From assembly GCF_010731115.1 (NCBI RefSeq), contig NZ_AP022616.1, positions 1,922,001-1,986,000 of the forward strand: a stretch of DNA of 64,000 nucleotides. The letters are read 5' to 3'. This document shows, one piece after another, positions 34,635-42,285 of this stretch. The stretch is from Mycolicibacterium phocaicum. GTDB taxonomy: Bacteria > Actinomycetota > Actinomycetes > Mycobacteriales > Mycobacteriaceae. Both the position numbers and the translations under genes were made by a program. The notes under the pieces are model-generated. The model saw nothing but the letters and a program-made list of their open reading frames with translations, did not search any database and was not told the DNA's origin. The stretch's first letter is position 1, and every line of letters starts with the position of its first letter.

Positions 34635-35093
34635 GTGGCGCGTCGCAAAGGTGGGCTGACCAGCAGGTTGATCAGCGCTGCCATCGCATCGCGGCTAAGC
34701 CGCGATGCGGAAGGCGGGATGACCCTGCCGAACGTGCGGCTGTGGCTCGGCGGCGAACGTAATCAGCCACTGGGCGATTCGGTCGTCCTCCAAGTGCGCT
34801 CCGCCGGCCTGCCCTGCGACGTGATCGCCACCGGCGAGATCGACGTTCCGCGCCGCATGCGCCAGTCCCGCACGTTGCATCTGCGCCCCGCCATGCTCAA
34901 TCTGCCGCCGTTGCGCAAAGCCACTCTCGCCGTGGAGATTCCTCCCGTCGCCCAACGCAAAGCCGCTCGCGCGCTGAAGCGAGGCGAGCCCGTCATGGCC
35001 GTGATCGAGGTCGAAGCGACCGACAGTCGAGGCAGTTCGGCACAGGTCAAAAGGCGGATATCGCTGAGCCCGCCGCAGCGGGGACTTGAGTAG
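34635..35093 (+). CDS. Conserved hypothetical protein, 152 residues
   Basis: This basic, soluble protein begins MARRKGGLTSRLISAAIASR and continues with a beta-rich core (VRLWLGGERNQPLGDSVVLQ, GEIDVPRRMRQSRTLHL) and KAARALKRGEPVMAVIEVEA. No membrane segment or catalytic motif is seen, and no known family is recognised. The GTG start at 34635 fits a leaderless promoter. Its stop codon TAG is the first of three created by a 12-base tandem repeat, and a tRNA on the other strand follows directly. Confidence 0.7.
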   Translation: MARRKGGLTSRLISAAIASRLSRDAEGGMTLPNVRLWLGGERNQPLGDSVVLQVRSAGLPCDVIATGEIDVPRRMRQSRTLHLRPAMLNLPPLRKATLAVEIPPVAQRKAARALKRGEPVMAVIEVEATDSRGSSAQVKRRISLSPPQRGLE

Positions 35094-35116
35094 GGACTTG
35101 AGTAGGGACTTGAGTA
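35081..35116. repeat. Three perfect 12-bp tandem repeats overlapping a stop codon and a tRNA 3' end
   Basis: The unit GGGACTTGAGTA occurs three times (35081-35092, 35093-35104, 35105-35116). The first copy holds the end of the hypothetical gene, and each copy repeats the TAG stop in phase. The last two bases overlap the 3' acceptor and discriminator region of the tRNA on the minus strand. It is a probable slippage repeat with a variable copy number. Confidence 0.9.
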
Positions 35117-35188
35117 GGGCGGGCGGGGCTCGAACCCGCGACCAAGGGATTATGAGTCCCCGGCTCTAACCAACTGAGCTACCGCCCC
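35115..35188 (-). tRNA. tRNA with CAT anticodon (probably tRNA-Met)
   Basis: Read on the minus strand, the 74-base sequence starts GGGGCGGTAGCTCAG. It has a D arm with GCTC/GAGC, an anticodon arm GGGGA-CTCATAA-TCCCT with anticodon CAT, and a T arm GCGGG-TTCGAGC-CCCGC. The 7-bp acceptor stem closes with a G-U pair at 1-72. CCA is not encoded. The GTA after the acceptor and the lack of three G-C pairs at the base of the anticodon stem point to elongator rather than initiator Met. A lysidine-modified tRNA-Ile2 cannot be excluded from sequence alone. Confidence 0.93.
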
Positions 35189-35276
35189 ATCGCGAAGATC
35201 GCGGCCACCATGGTCGCATGTCGCCGCAGGAAGGCGTTCCACGGGCTGATAATCGACGTCGGACGGAAGGGACACC

Positions 35277-36518
35277 ATGGCGACCGACGAGGTGGGCACC
35301 GGTCTGCCGTGGGTCGATGCCATCGCGGCGTCGTTTCCGCACCATTCGTTCGACGAGTTCCACACCCACGAACTGGCCGCCCTCAACGCGCGGCACGGCG
35401 CCCTCGTCGTCGATGACCTCGCCGGGGCGGCGCCGATCGCGTTCCGGCTCCCCGATGGCACGGCCTACACCTGGCGCGCAACGCCGACAGGCGTGGACGT
35501 CACCAATGGTGACGCCGCGGCCACCCTGGTACAGCTCGACGAGACGACGTTCTCGGCGTTCCTGAACCGACTGCTGTCGGCGTCCGGCGCCGTCTGCACC
35601 GAGCGGGCGCGGCTGATGCGCGGCACATTGCAGGACTGGCAGCGCTGGGAACCCGCCATCCAGACGCTGCTGACCGGCACCCCGATCTATACCCGCGCAG
35701 TGCGCGGCACTCTCATCGACCGCAGCGGCCGGCCGCTCGATCTGCACCAGACCTTCACCCCCGACGACGACATGGAAGACCTGCGCCAGTTCTTCAGCGT
35801 CGCCGGCTATCTGCACATCCGGGGCGTTTACAGCCCCGACGAGATCGCCACATGGGGCGCGGAAGTCGAGAAAGTCCGAGCCATGACCACTCCCGGTGAC
35901 CCGTTCTCGTGGTGGTCACTGAACTCCGGCGGGACCGAAATCGTCACCCGGATCAACTATCTGGGCCGCTACTCCGAAGTCCTACAGTCGCTGTGTACCG
36001 AACCGCGCACCACCGCGTTCGCGCGGCTAGCGGGGCCCGAACTGAGGGTCTGCGACGACAGGCTCGACGGCCCAATGGTTTTCATCAAGAACTCCGACGT
36101 GGTCAAGGGCGACGGCGACCTAGGCTGGCACGTCGATGACGGTATCGGCGGGCACCCCGTCATGTGTCCGCTCATCCAAGCGGGCATCCAACTCGATCGC
36201 GCCAACGCGGCCAACGGTCAGTTGATGGTGCTGGCCGGGTCGCACCGCTATACGAAGCACTGGCTCCAGTGGGGTCAGGAGGGCGATCTGCCCGTCGTCA
36301 AGCTCGACACCGAACCCGGCGATCTCACATTGCATTACGGCGACATCATGCACAGCACTCCCCCGCCGACCGCACCCAATGCCGGGCGCCGCGTCCTGTA
36401 CTACAAGTTCGCCGAAGAGAAGACCTTCGAGTGGGTTCCGGCTGGATGCCACTACAACGACGCCCTGTTCCGCGCCGACGCGACGGGCAAGGTATCCAGT
36501 CGCGCAGCGACTCACTGA
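35277..36518 (+). CDS. Phytanoyl-CoA dioxygenase (PhyH) family protein with N-terminal SCP2-like domain
   Basis: This 413-residue protein has residues of about 40 to 140 that resemble an SCP2 sterol-carrier domain (LPDGTAYTWRATPTGVDVTN, VQLDETTFSAFLNRLL). From about residue 165 it is a PhyH-type Fe(II)/2-oxoglutarate dioxygenase: the HxD motif is in LGWHVDDGIGGH, the second His in LHYGDIMHSTPPPT and the 2-oxoglutarate Arg in GRRVLYYKF. It probably hydroxylates a lipid or CoA-bound substrate presented by the N-terminal domain. AAGGGA lies five bases before the ATG. A thioesterase gene follows 25 bases after its stop. Confidence 0.85.
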   Translation: MATDEVGTGLPWVDAIAASFPHHSFDEFHTHELAALNARHGALVVDDLAGAAPIAFRLPDGTAYTWRATPTGVDVTNGDAAATLVQLDETTFSAFLNRLLSASGAVCTERARLMRGTLQDWQRWEPAIQTLLTGTPIYTRAVRGTLIDRSGRPLDLHQTFTPDDDMEDLRQFFSVAGYLHIRGVYSPDEIATWGAEVEKVRAMTTPGDPFSWWSLNSGGTEIVTRINYLGRYSEVLQSLCTEPRTTAFARLAGPELRVCDDRLDGPMVFIKNSDVVKGDGDLGWHVDDGIGGHPVMCPLIQAGIQLDRANAANGQLMVLAGSHRYTKHWLQWGQEGDLPVVKLDTEPGDLTLHYGDIMHSTPPPTAPNAGRRVLYYKFAEEKTFEWVPAGCHYNDALFRADATGKVSSRAATH

Positions 36519-36519
36519 G

Positions 36520-36536
36520 GGCGCCCGCCGGGCGCC
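36520..36536 (+). terminator. Short GC hairpin between dioxygenase and thioesterase genes
   Basis: GGCGCCC-gcc-GGGCGCC forms a perfect 7-base stem in the 25-base gap, ending 7 bases before the thioesterase ATG. It may reduce read-through or hide the ribosome site of the next gene. It has no T-run. Confidence 0.35.
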
Positions 36537-36543
36537 AGGCATC

Positions 36544-37356
36544 ATGTTGAGCGTGACCGGCTCTCATTCGTTCGACAAAGCCCTGGAACTGCAACCCGTC
36601 GATGACACGCGCATGCGCGGCCGCACGCAGCCGGACTGGGCGAACATGGTCGGCCCGTTCGGCGGGATCACCGCCGCGGCGCTGTTGCACGCCGTCGAGC
36701 TGCGGCCCGACCGCATCGGCGAACCGCTGGCGCTCACGGTCAACTTCGCGGCACCCATCGCCGACGGTGAGTTCGACATCGCACTCAAGGCCGCGCGGAC
36801 CAACCGCACCAACCAGCACTGGATCGCCGAACTCAGCCAGGACGGCGACACCAAGACCACGGCCACCATGGTTTTCGGCATCCGCCGCGACACCTGGTCG
36901 GACGACGAGTCCCGCATGCCGAATGTGACTGGACCCGACGGGCTCGAAATCAGTGGCCCGCCCCTACCGTGGGTCGGCCAATATGACACGCGATACGTCG
37001 AAAATCCTTTCCCGGGCGAGGATTCCGGCCCCAGCGAGTCATCGAGAACGACGCTGTGGGTGAGGGACACGAACCAGCGTGGCCTCGACTTCGCCGCCCT
37101 GGCTGCGATGTCCGACATCTTCTATCCCCGGGTCTTCCTGCGGCGCGGCGGGTTCTTTCCGGCCGGGACCATCTCACTGACCACCTACTTCCATGCCAAC
37201 GGGCAGGAGCTCGAAAACATCGGCGGCGATTACGTGTTGGGCAGCGCCCACGCGAATCGCTTCTCGGACGGATACTTCGACCAGAGCGCGCACGTGTGGT
37301 CCCGAGGTGGCGCGCTGCTCGCCAGCACCCACCAGATCGTCTACTTCAAAGGCTGA
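36544..37356 (+). CDS. Acyl-CoA thioesterase-like (double hotdog) protein
   Basis: This 270-residue protein has the N-terminal hotdog block WANMVGPFGGITAAALLHAVE with the helix-start GGITAA that carries the acyl-CoA site, ALTVNFAAPIADGEFDIAL, and a second domain ending GGDYVLGSAHANRFSDGYFD and STHQIVYFKG. This matches TesB-like two-hotdog thioesterase/acyl-CoA hydrolase proteins common in mycobacterial lipid catabolism. The ATG at 36544 is selected because the fold begins there; the ribosome site is weak. It is probably co-transcribed with the dioxygenase, and a role in processing fatty-acyl or sterol-derived CoA esters is inferred. Confidence 0.82.
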   Translation: MLSVTGSHSFDKALELQPVDDTRMRGRTQPDWANMVGPFGGITAAALLHAVELRPDRIGEPLALTVNFAAPIADGEFDIALKAARTNRTNQHWIAELSQDGDTKTTATMVFGIRRDTWSDDESRMPNVTGPDGLEISGPPLPWVGQYDTRYVENPFPGEDSGPSESSRTTLWVRDTNQRGLDFAALAAMSDIFYPRVFLRRGGFFPAGTISLTTYFHANGQELENIGGDYVLGSAHANRFSDGYFDQSAHVWSRGGALLASTHQIVYFKG

Positions 37357-37491
37357 AACCCTGAGCTCACGGGCGGAACGCACGGAGTCCTCTGAAGCTG
37401 AGGGCGCTCGTAGCGTGTCATCAACGGCGCTTCAGCAGCGGCGCATGCGCTACCGCCGTCGCGACGTGGATAGCCGTGGCGGAACGCCGGA

Positions 37492-38898
37492 TTAGCTTGC
37501 CGCACTGTCACTTTCGTCGCCGTCATCATCCCCGCGCTCTGTGGGGTACAGCGTCGGGTGGTGGTACTGGTTGGTTCGTGGTTGGCCGACATCTAAGAGG
37601 GGTGGTGGGGTCCAGTGGGTGCGGCCGTCGGGGCCCATGGTGGTGGTCCAGCCGCCGGTGTCGGCGAGGCGGTTGTCGGGTCCGCAGGCCAGGGTGAGGT
37701 TGGTGATGTCGGTGGGGCCGTCATCACGCCAGTTGGTGTTGACGTGATGGGCCTGGGAGCGGGATGCGGGGGCGGTGCAGTTGGGTTTGGTGCAGCCCAA
37801 GTCCCGGGCGAACAACGCCAGCCGCTGCGCGGTGCTGGCGGTGCGCGCGGCCCGACCCAGATACAGGGGCTGGCCGGTGTGGTCATCAAACACCGCGAGG
37901 TAGTTGTCCGAACCCTGCGCGGCCATCCGGATGAGGTCTTTGACCGGCAGCTTCGTGCCGGTGTGCGTCACAGCGACCCCGGCACGTTTTTCCAGGTCGG
38001 TGACGGTGCAGGTGGCGACCACCGAGACCGGGAGCCCGTTGTGCTCACCCAACATCCCCGACGTCAGGGCCATACGGGCAACCCACATCTGCGCATCATG
38101 CTGACGCTGCGCCAGAGTGCGGGTGTCATTGGCGATCTGCTCGGCCGTCGGCGTCCCCGAATAGCAGGGCGTCTCATCAGCCGGGTTGCACATCCCGGGC
38201 GCGGCGTACTTGTCGTAGATCGCATCCCAATACGCCCGAGCCTCGGGGGTCAAGGTCCCTACGACGTCCGAGGTGCCGTCGGATCGTTGCTTACCGTGGG
38301 CGATGCCCCGTTTGCGGTCACGTTCGGTGTCATCGGGTTCGGGACCGTCCTGATCCAGCCGGTACAACAAATCCGCGGCCGCACGCCGAAGTTCTTCGGG
38401 TGTCTTGTACCGGGCGGCGGCGACCAGGTCACGTTCGCACTGGGCGAGGGTGACCGGATCGACCCACAACGGAACCTTCGCGAAGAACGCCGCGATTTCC
38501 GCGACATGCTCGATATTGATCGCGCCTTCGGCCAAGGCGGCGGCCACCAGTTCCCACACCGGGCCCAACGCCTCCCCGGTGATCGCCGACCGCGGACCCA
38601 GATGGTCACAGTCCCGCACCCTCCGACGGGCCTCCTCGCGGCTGATGCGGAGCCGGATATGCAACACCTCAGGCCAGTTTTTGGCGCCGATGTCTTTAGC
38701 GGTGGCCTGAGTTTGGGCGGCGGCCAGAATCTGGTGATCGACCGCCTCGGCCGCGCACTTCAGGGTTTCGCGGCGCGACTGCAACCCCAACAACACTGCG
38801 ATCGGCAGCCCGCTGTAATCCAGAGACGCGAGCCGAGCCGCCGCGGCTTCGTAGACGGCGTAGGCCTCCTCGACAGCGGCCGGATCGACGAATCCCAT
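37492..38898 (-). CDS. 13E12-type DUF222 / HNH endonuclease-signature protein
   Basis: This 468-residue protein of the multicopy mycobacterial 13E12-repeat family has an N-terminal DUF222 region (residues 1 to about 330, helical, with EVLHIRLRISREEARRRVRD). A C-terminal HNH nuclease motif follows: CTKPNCTAPASRSQAHHVN with TDITNLTLACGPDNRL, in which the paired cysteines, His-His and the final Asn/Asp complete the zinc and metal sites. Several family members in M. tuberculosis are DNA-damage inducible. Here a perfect SOS box lies three bases upstream of the ATG at 38898. The C-terminal tail is acidic (ERGDDDGDESDS). Confidence 0.9.
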   Translation of the reverse strand: MGFVDPAAVEEAYAVYEAAAARLASLDYSGLPIAVLLGLQSRRETLKCAAEAVDHQILAAAQTQATAKDIGAKNWPEVLHIRLRISREEARRRVRDCDHLGPRSAITGEALGPVWELVAAALAEGAINIEHVAEIAAFFAKVPLWVDPVTLAQCERDLVAAARYKTPEELRRAAADLLYRLDQDGPEPDDTERDRKRGIAHGKQRSDGTSDVVGTLTPEARAYWDAIYDKYAAPGMCNPADETPCYSGTPTAEQIANDTRTLAQRQHDAQMWVARMALTSGMLGEHNGLPVSVVATCTVTDLEKRAGVAVTHTGTKLPVKDLIRMAAQGSDNYLAVFDDHTGQPLYLGRAARTASTAQRLALFARDLGCTKPNCTAPASRSQAHHVNTNWRDDGPTDITNLTLACGPDNRLADTGGWTTTMGPDGRTHWTPPPLLDVGQPRTNQYHHPTLYPTERGDDDGDESDSAAS

Positions 38899-38901
38899 AC
38901 A

Positions 38902-38917
38902 TCGAACACTAGTTCGA
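38902..38917. promoter_or_regulatory. Perfect mycobacterial SOS box (LexA site)
   Basis: TCGAACACTAGTTCGA matches the mycobacterial consensus TCGAAC-N4-GTTCGA exactly on both arms. It ends three bases upstream of the ATG of the 13E12 gene at 38898, so LexA bound here would cover the transcription start. This is one of the clearest regulatory sites in the window. Confidence 0.92.
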
Positions 38918-39015
38918 AGGACCGACAAGTGGCCGTGCTAAGTGGGGCGCTAGTTATCTACCGTGACCAGCGCAAACAAAGTGACCAAAGTTTTTCAGAC
39001 GCCCGCGGAGAACCG

Positions 39016-39837
39016 CTAAGAGAACACCGGCTGCCCATCGACTCCGAGCAGATAGCGCTCGGTGCCCTCGCTGACCCGCGGCGCATCGCCGCCCAGCGCG
39101 ACGGCAATCTTGTTGATGCCGTTGCGCATCACGTCGAGCGTGATCTCGGTGGCCTCGGCGTCGGAGAAGTGCGCCCGCACCCCCGCGGCAGCGTCGGCGG
39201 GTATCCGCGACGGCGTCCACACCAGCGCGTCGACGTAGCGCAACGCGGCCTTCTGGCGCTCGTCGAGCAGCTCGGACGATTCGTACAGCTCGATTTCCGA
39301 ATACAGCGACTCATTGCCGCCGGCATCGAGCGCCGTGCCCTCGCGCAGTGACTTGCACAGCCGGCAGTTGTGCGCGGCCGCGCCCCGTAGCCGCACGACC
39401 TCGGTCATGACCGGGTCCAGCTCCCGTCGCGCCCCGACCGAGCTTGCGAAGCGGTTCAGCAGCAGATCAACCGGATCGGTGGCGTGGTCCCAACCGTCGG
39501 GATCGGCGACCGGAGGCAGGCCCAACGCCGCGAACCCGGCCCGCACGCGCGGTACGAAATCGGCGATGAACATCAGGGCCACGATGCGAAAGCTCTTGCT
39601 GCCCAGCGCGGTAGTGAGCTGTTCCCGCTGAGCCTCAGAGATCACCGACACGTCGGTGCTGAACTGCTCGGCGAACTCGGCCACCAGCGGCTCAGTGTCG
39701 GACACGGGCCCGTACACCTCTTCATAGGGCAACGGCGCAAGGCTCAGGGTCTCGGCACACGTCTGCCGCATCGCCGCGTTGAGCCGCCGATCAGCCGGTG
39801 GCGACAACGCGATCAGGGCAGTCAGTAGATCCTCCAC
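39016..39837 (-). CDS. Carboxymuconolactone decarboxylase / AhpD-like protein
   Basis: This 273-residue helical protein has the AhpD/CMD redox motif CxxC in AAAHNCRLCKSLREGTALD, followed by DERQKAALRYVDALVWTPSR and DAEATEITLDVMRNGINKIA, the conserved blocks of alkylhydroperoxidase AhpD-like proteins. Such proteins reduce peroxides through a thiol relay, or act as simple disulphide enzymes. The GTG at 39837 is preferred because the family-like sequence (VEDLLTALIALSPPADRRL) starts there; the frame is open to 39930. The gene is divergent from the threonine aldolase, with only 35 bases between starts. Confidence 0.83.
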   Translation of the reverse strand: MEDLLTALIALSPPADRRLNAAMRQTCAETLSLAPLPYEEVYGPVSDTEPLVAEFAEQFSTDVSVISEAQREQLTTALGSKSFRIVALMFIADFVPRVRAGFAALGLPPVADPDGWDHATDPVDLLLNRFASSVGARRELDPVMTEVVRLRGAAAHNCRLCKSLREGTALDAGGNESLYSEIELYESSELLDERQKAALRYVDALVWTPSRIPADAAAGVRAHFSDAEATEITLDVMRNGINKIAVALGGDAPRVSEGTERYLLGVDGQPVFS

Positions 39838-39872
39838 ACTTCGGATTATTGCCGCGATGAGACCATCGACGC

Positions 39873-40898
39873 ATGGCTTCGACCGTCTCGGCCGCATTCG
39901 CCTCCGACAACGCTGCTGGTGCCCACCCACGCGTCATCGAGGCGATCGTCAGGGCCAACCAGGGCAGCGTGAGTTCGTACGGCGCCGACCCCAGCACCGA
40001 ACGAGCGGCTCGAAAGCTCAGAGAGACCTTTGCGGCTCCCGACGCCGACGTGCTGTTCGCACTGACCGGCACCGCCGCCAACATCATCGCGCTGGCTTCG
40101 GCAGTGCGGCCCTGGCAGGAGATCCTGTGCAGCGATATCGCGCACTCCTTGCTAGACGAAGCTGGTGGGCCCGTGCGGCTCTCCGGCGCGCAGCTGACAC
40201 CCCTACCCAGCGATGACGGCCTGATCGCGCCGCGCGACCTGGATCGACACATCGCGCGCCGTGGCGAGGTGCACCACTCGCAGCCGCGCATCGTCACCAT
40301 CACCCAGTCGACTGAGAACGGCCGCGTGTGGTCGCCCGCCGCGCTGACCGAGTTCATCGACTACGCCCACCAGCACGAGCTGTTGGTCCACGTGGATGGC
40401 TCGCGCATCGCCAATGCCATTGCCGCCCTTGATGTCCCGCCACGAGAGGCAGTCGGCGACGCCGACATCGTCACCGTCGGCGGTACCAAGAACGGCATGC
40501 TGTTCGGTGACGCGGTGCTGATCCGCCGGCCCGAACATTTCCAGGGAATTCGCTTCGTACAGAAGCAGATCGGACACCTCGCCAGCAAGCACCGCTTCAT
40601 CTCGGCGCAGTTCGAGGCCATGTTGCAGGACGATCTCTGGCTCCAGACCGCGGCTCACGCCAACCGCATGGCCGCGACATTGAGTGCCGGGTTCGCGGAG
40701 GCGGGACTGCAACTGGCCGCGCCGACCGAGGCCAACGAGGTGTTCGCCATCCTCGACGCGACGACCACCGCCCGCGTGCGGGAACACTTCGCGGTCCACG
40801 CACCGGACCCGATGCGACCAGTGGTCCGGTTCGTCTGCTCGTGGGCCACCACCGACGACGACGTCGCGGCGGTCCTGAAAGTTATTGCGCCTGACTGA
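39873..40898 (+). CDS. Threonine aldolase family PLP enzyme (low-specificity type)
   Basis: This 341-residue fold-type I PLP protein starts near FASDNAAGAHPRVIEAI, the characteristic N terminus of low-specificity L-threonine aldolases. It has the pyridoxal Asp and Arg in HVDGSRIANAIAAL and the Schiff-base lysine K206 in TVGGTKNGMLFGDAV. It cleaves threonine or related beta-hydroxy amino acids to glycine and an aldehyde. The 3' end overlaps the convergent tldE gene by 17 bases, so each gene's last codons lie in the other's coding strand. Confidence 0.9.
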   Translation: MASTVSAAFASDNAAGAHPRVIEAIVRANQGSVSSYGADPSTERAARKLRETFAAPDADVLFALTGTAANIIALASAVRPWQEILCSDIAHSLLDEAGGPVRLSGAQLTPLPSDDGLIAPRDLDRHIARRGEVHHSQPRIVTITQSTENGRVWSPAALTEFIDYAHQHELLVHVDGSRIANAIAALDVPPREAVGDADIVTVGGTKNGMLFGDAVLIRRPEHFQGIRFVQKQIGHLASKHRFISAQFEAMLQDDLWLQTAAHANRMAATLSAGFAEAGLQLAAPTEANEVFAILDATTTARVREHFAVHAPDPMRPVVRFVCSWATTDDDVAAVLKVIAPD

Positions 40899-42285
40899 CG
40901 GACGACATGTGGAAGTCGGGAATCCGCAGCGACGGCATCTGGGCGCGGGTAGCCCAGTCGCCCCATTCCCGGGGCAGTGTGGTCTCACTGATGCCGGCCT
41001 CGGTGGCGCGCCGCAGCAGGTCCAACGGGCTCTCGTTGAACCGGAAGTTGTTGACCGCGGCCGTCACCTCCCCGTCCTCGATGAGGTAGACGCCGTCGCG
41101 CGTCAGACCGGTCAGCAGCAGCACCGTCGGATCGACCTCGCGCATGTACCACAGGGTGGTCAGCAGCAGGCCGCGTTCGGTACCGGCAATCATGTCGGAC
41201 AGACTTGCGGTGCCACCGGTCATCAGAAGATTGTCGGCAGGCACGGCCACCGGTGCATCGAATTCCGCTGCGGCAGAGCGTGGATAGGCGAGCGCGTTGA
41301 CGGCGCCGTCGCGAATCCAGTCGACACGTCCGATGTCCAGTCCGTTGTCGAACACCGACACCCGCTCCGACGAACTCGACGTCGCCACGAACGGCAGGCA
41401 ATCCAGCCCGGGCGCAACGGGATCCGAGTACAGCGTCAGCCCCAGGTCGGTGAGCTTCTCCCCCACCCGGGTGCCGCCCGGCGCCGACAGCGCGGTGCGG
41501 CCCTCCTGCGCGCCGCGGCCGTCCATGCTCCAGCCGAGGTAGATCATCATGTCCGCGACGGTTGACGGCGGCATCAGCGTCTCGTAGCGGCCGGCGGGCA
41601 ACTCGACGGCCCGGGACGCCCAGCCGAGACGCAGGCACAGGTCGTCGAGCATGGAATCGACTGGTACATCGACGAAATCGGCGGTGCTGACGCCCGCCCA
41701 GGCGCTGGCGCCATCGCGTTTGGCGTTGATCTCCACCGAGCCGGTCGGTTGAGTGAACCGTCGCCGGATACCGCCCGACGTGGCCAGATAGGTGGTGTCG
41801 AGTTCGTGACGGGCGAACCCGTACAGCGCGTCGCTGCGATGAAAGCCGTCGACGAGGCGCGCGGCCACATTGCCGAACACCGAGGCACCCGTCAGCGGTG
41901 ACGGCGCCTCCCAATCGTCCGAAATCGAGAGCCCGGTCAGTGCCGGTGCGCTGTCCCGCGCCTCAGGCGCCGCCTGCGCCGCGTCCTGCGACGCCGCCAC
42001 CAGGCCGGCGATGGTCGACGGATCGACCTCGCTGGACTTCACCACGCCAACCCGGGCTTTGTCCCCTTGGCGGACAATCGAAATGACGGTGGTCTCGCGG
42101 CTCACCGACTCGCCGTTGGTGGTCATGGTGTTGCGGGCCCAGCGCAGAGACGCGGTGGACCTGTCGGTCACCAGGACGATGGTCTCGTCGGCGCGCCCCC
42201 GACGGGCCGCCTCGGCCAGCACCAGATCGACAACCTGCGGTGCAGCGGGGCGCGCGTAGCGACCGGGAGAATTATTCAGCATCAA
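40882..42285 (-). CDS. tldE: TldE/PmbA-like subunit of a TldD/TldE metalloprotease
   Basis: This 467-residue protein of the TldD/PmbA superfamily lacks the metal-binding HExxxH of TldD, as expected for the TldE (PmbA) partner. Recognisable blocks include RDGVYLIEDGEVTAAVNNFR and GTASLSDMIAGTERGLLLT. TldD/TldE heterodimers degrade or trim unfolded and ribosomally made peptides. Its ATG overlaps the TGA of tldD (ATGA), so equal amounts are probably made. The pair corresponds to M. tuberculosis Rv2314c-Rv2315c, next to uspABC as here. It overlaps the threonine aldolase gene by 17 bases. Confidence 0.9.
   Translation of the reverse strand: MMLNNSPGRYARPAAPQVVDLVLAEAARRGRADETIVLVTDRSTASLRWARNTMTTNGESVSRETTVISIVRQGDKARVGVVKSSEVDPSTIAGLVAASQDAAQAAPEARDSAPALTGLSISDDWEAPSPLTGASVFGNVAARLVDGFHRSDALYGFARHELDTTYLATSGGIRRRFTQPTGSVEINAKRDGASAWAGVSTADFVDVPVDSMLDDLCLRLGWASRAVELPAGRYETLMPPSTVADMMIYLGWSMDGRGAQEGRTALSAPGGTRVGEKLTDLGLTLYSDPVAPGLDCLPFVATSSSSERVSVFDNGLDIGRVDWIRDGAVNALAYPRSAAAEFDAPVAVPADNLLMTGGTASLSDMIAGTERGLLLTTLWYMREVDPTVLLLTGLTRDGVYLIEDGEVTAAVNNFRFNESPLDLLRRATEAGISETTLPREWGDWATRAQMPSLRIPDFHMSSVSQAQ

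Noticed and set aside
35115..35188. tRNA gene as a prophage or island integration site
   Set aside because: No integrase, direct repeat of the tRNA end or foreign gene cluster nearby; the 12-bp repeat is too short and too regular for an attachment site.
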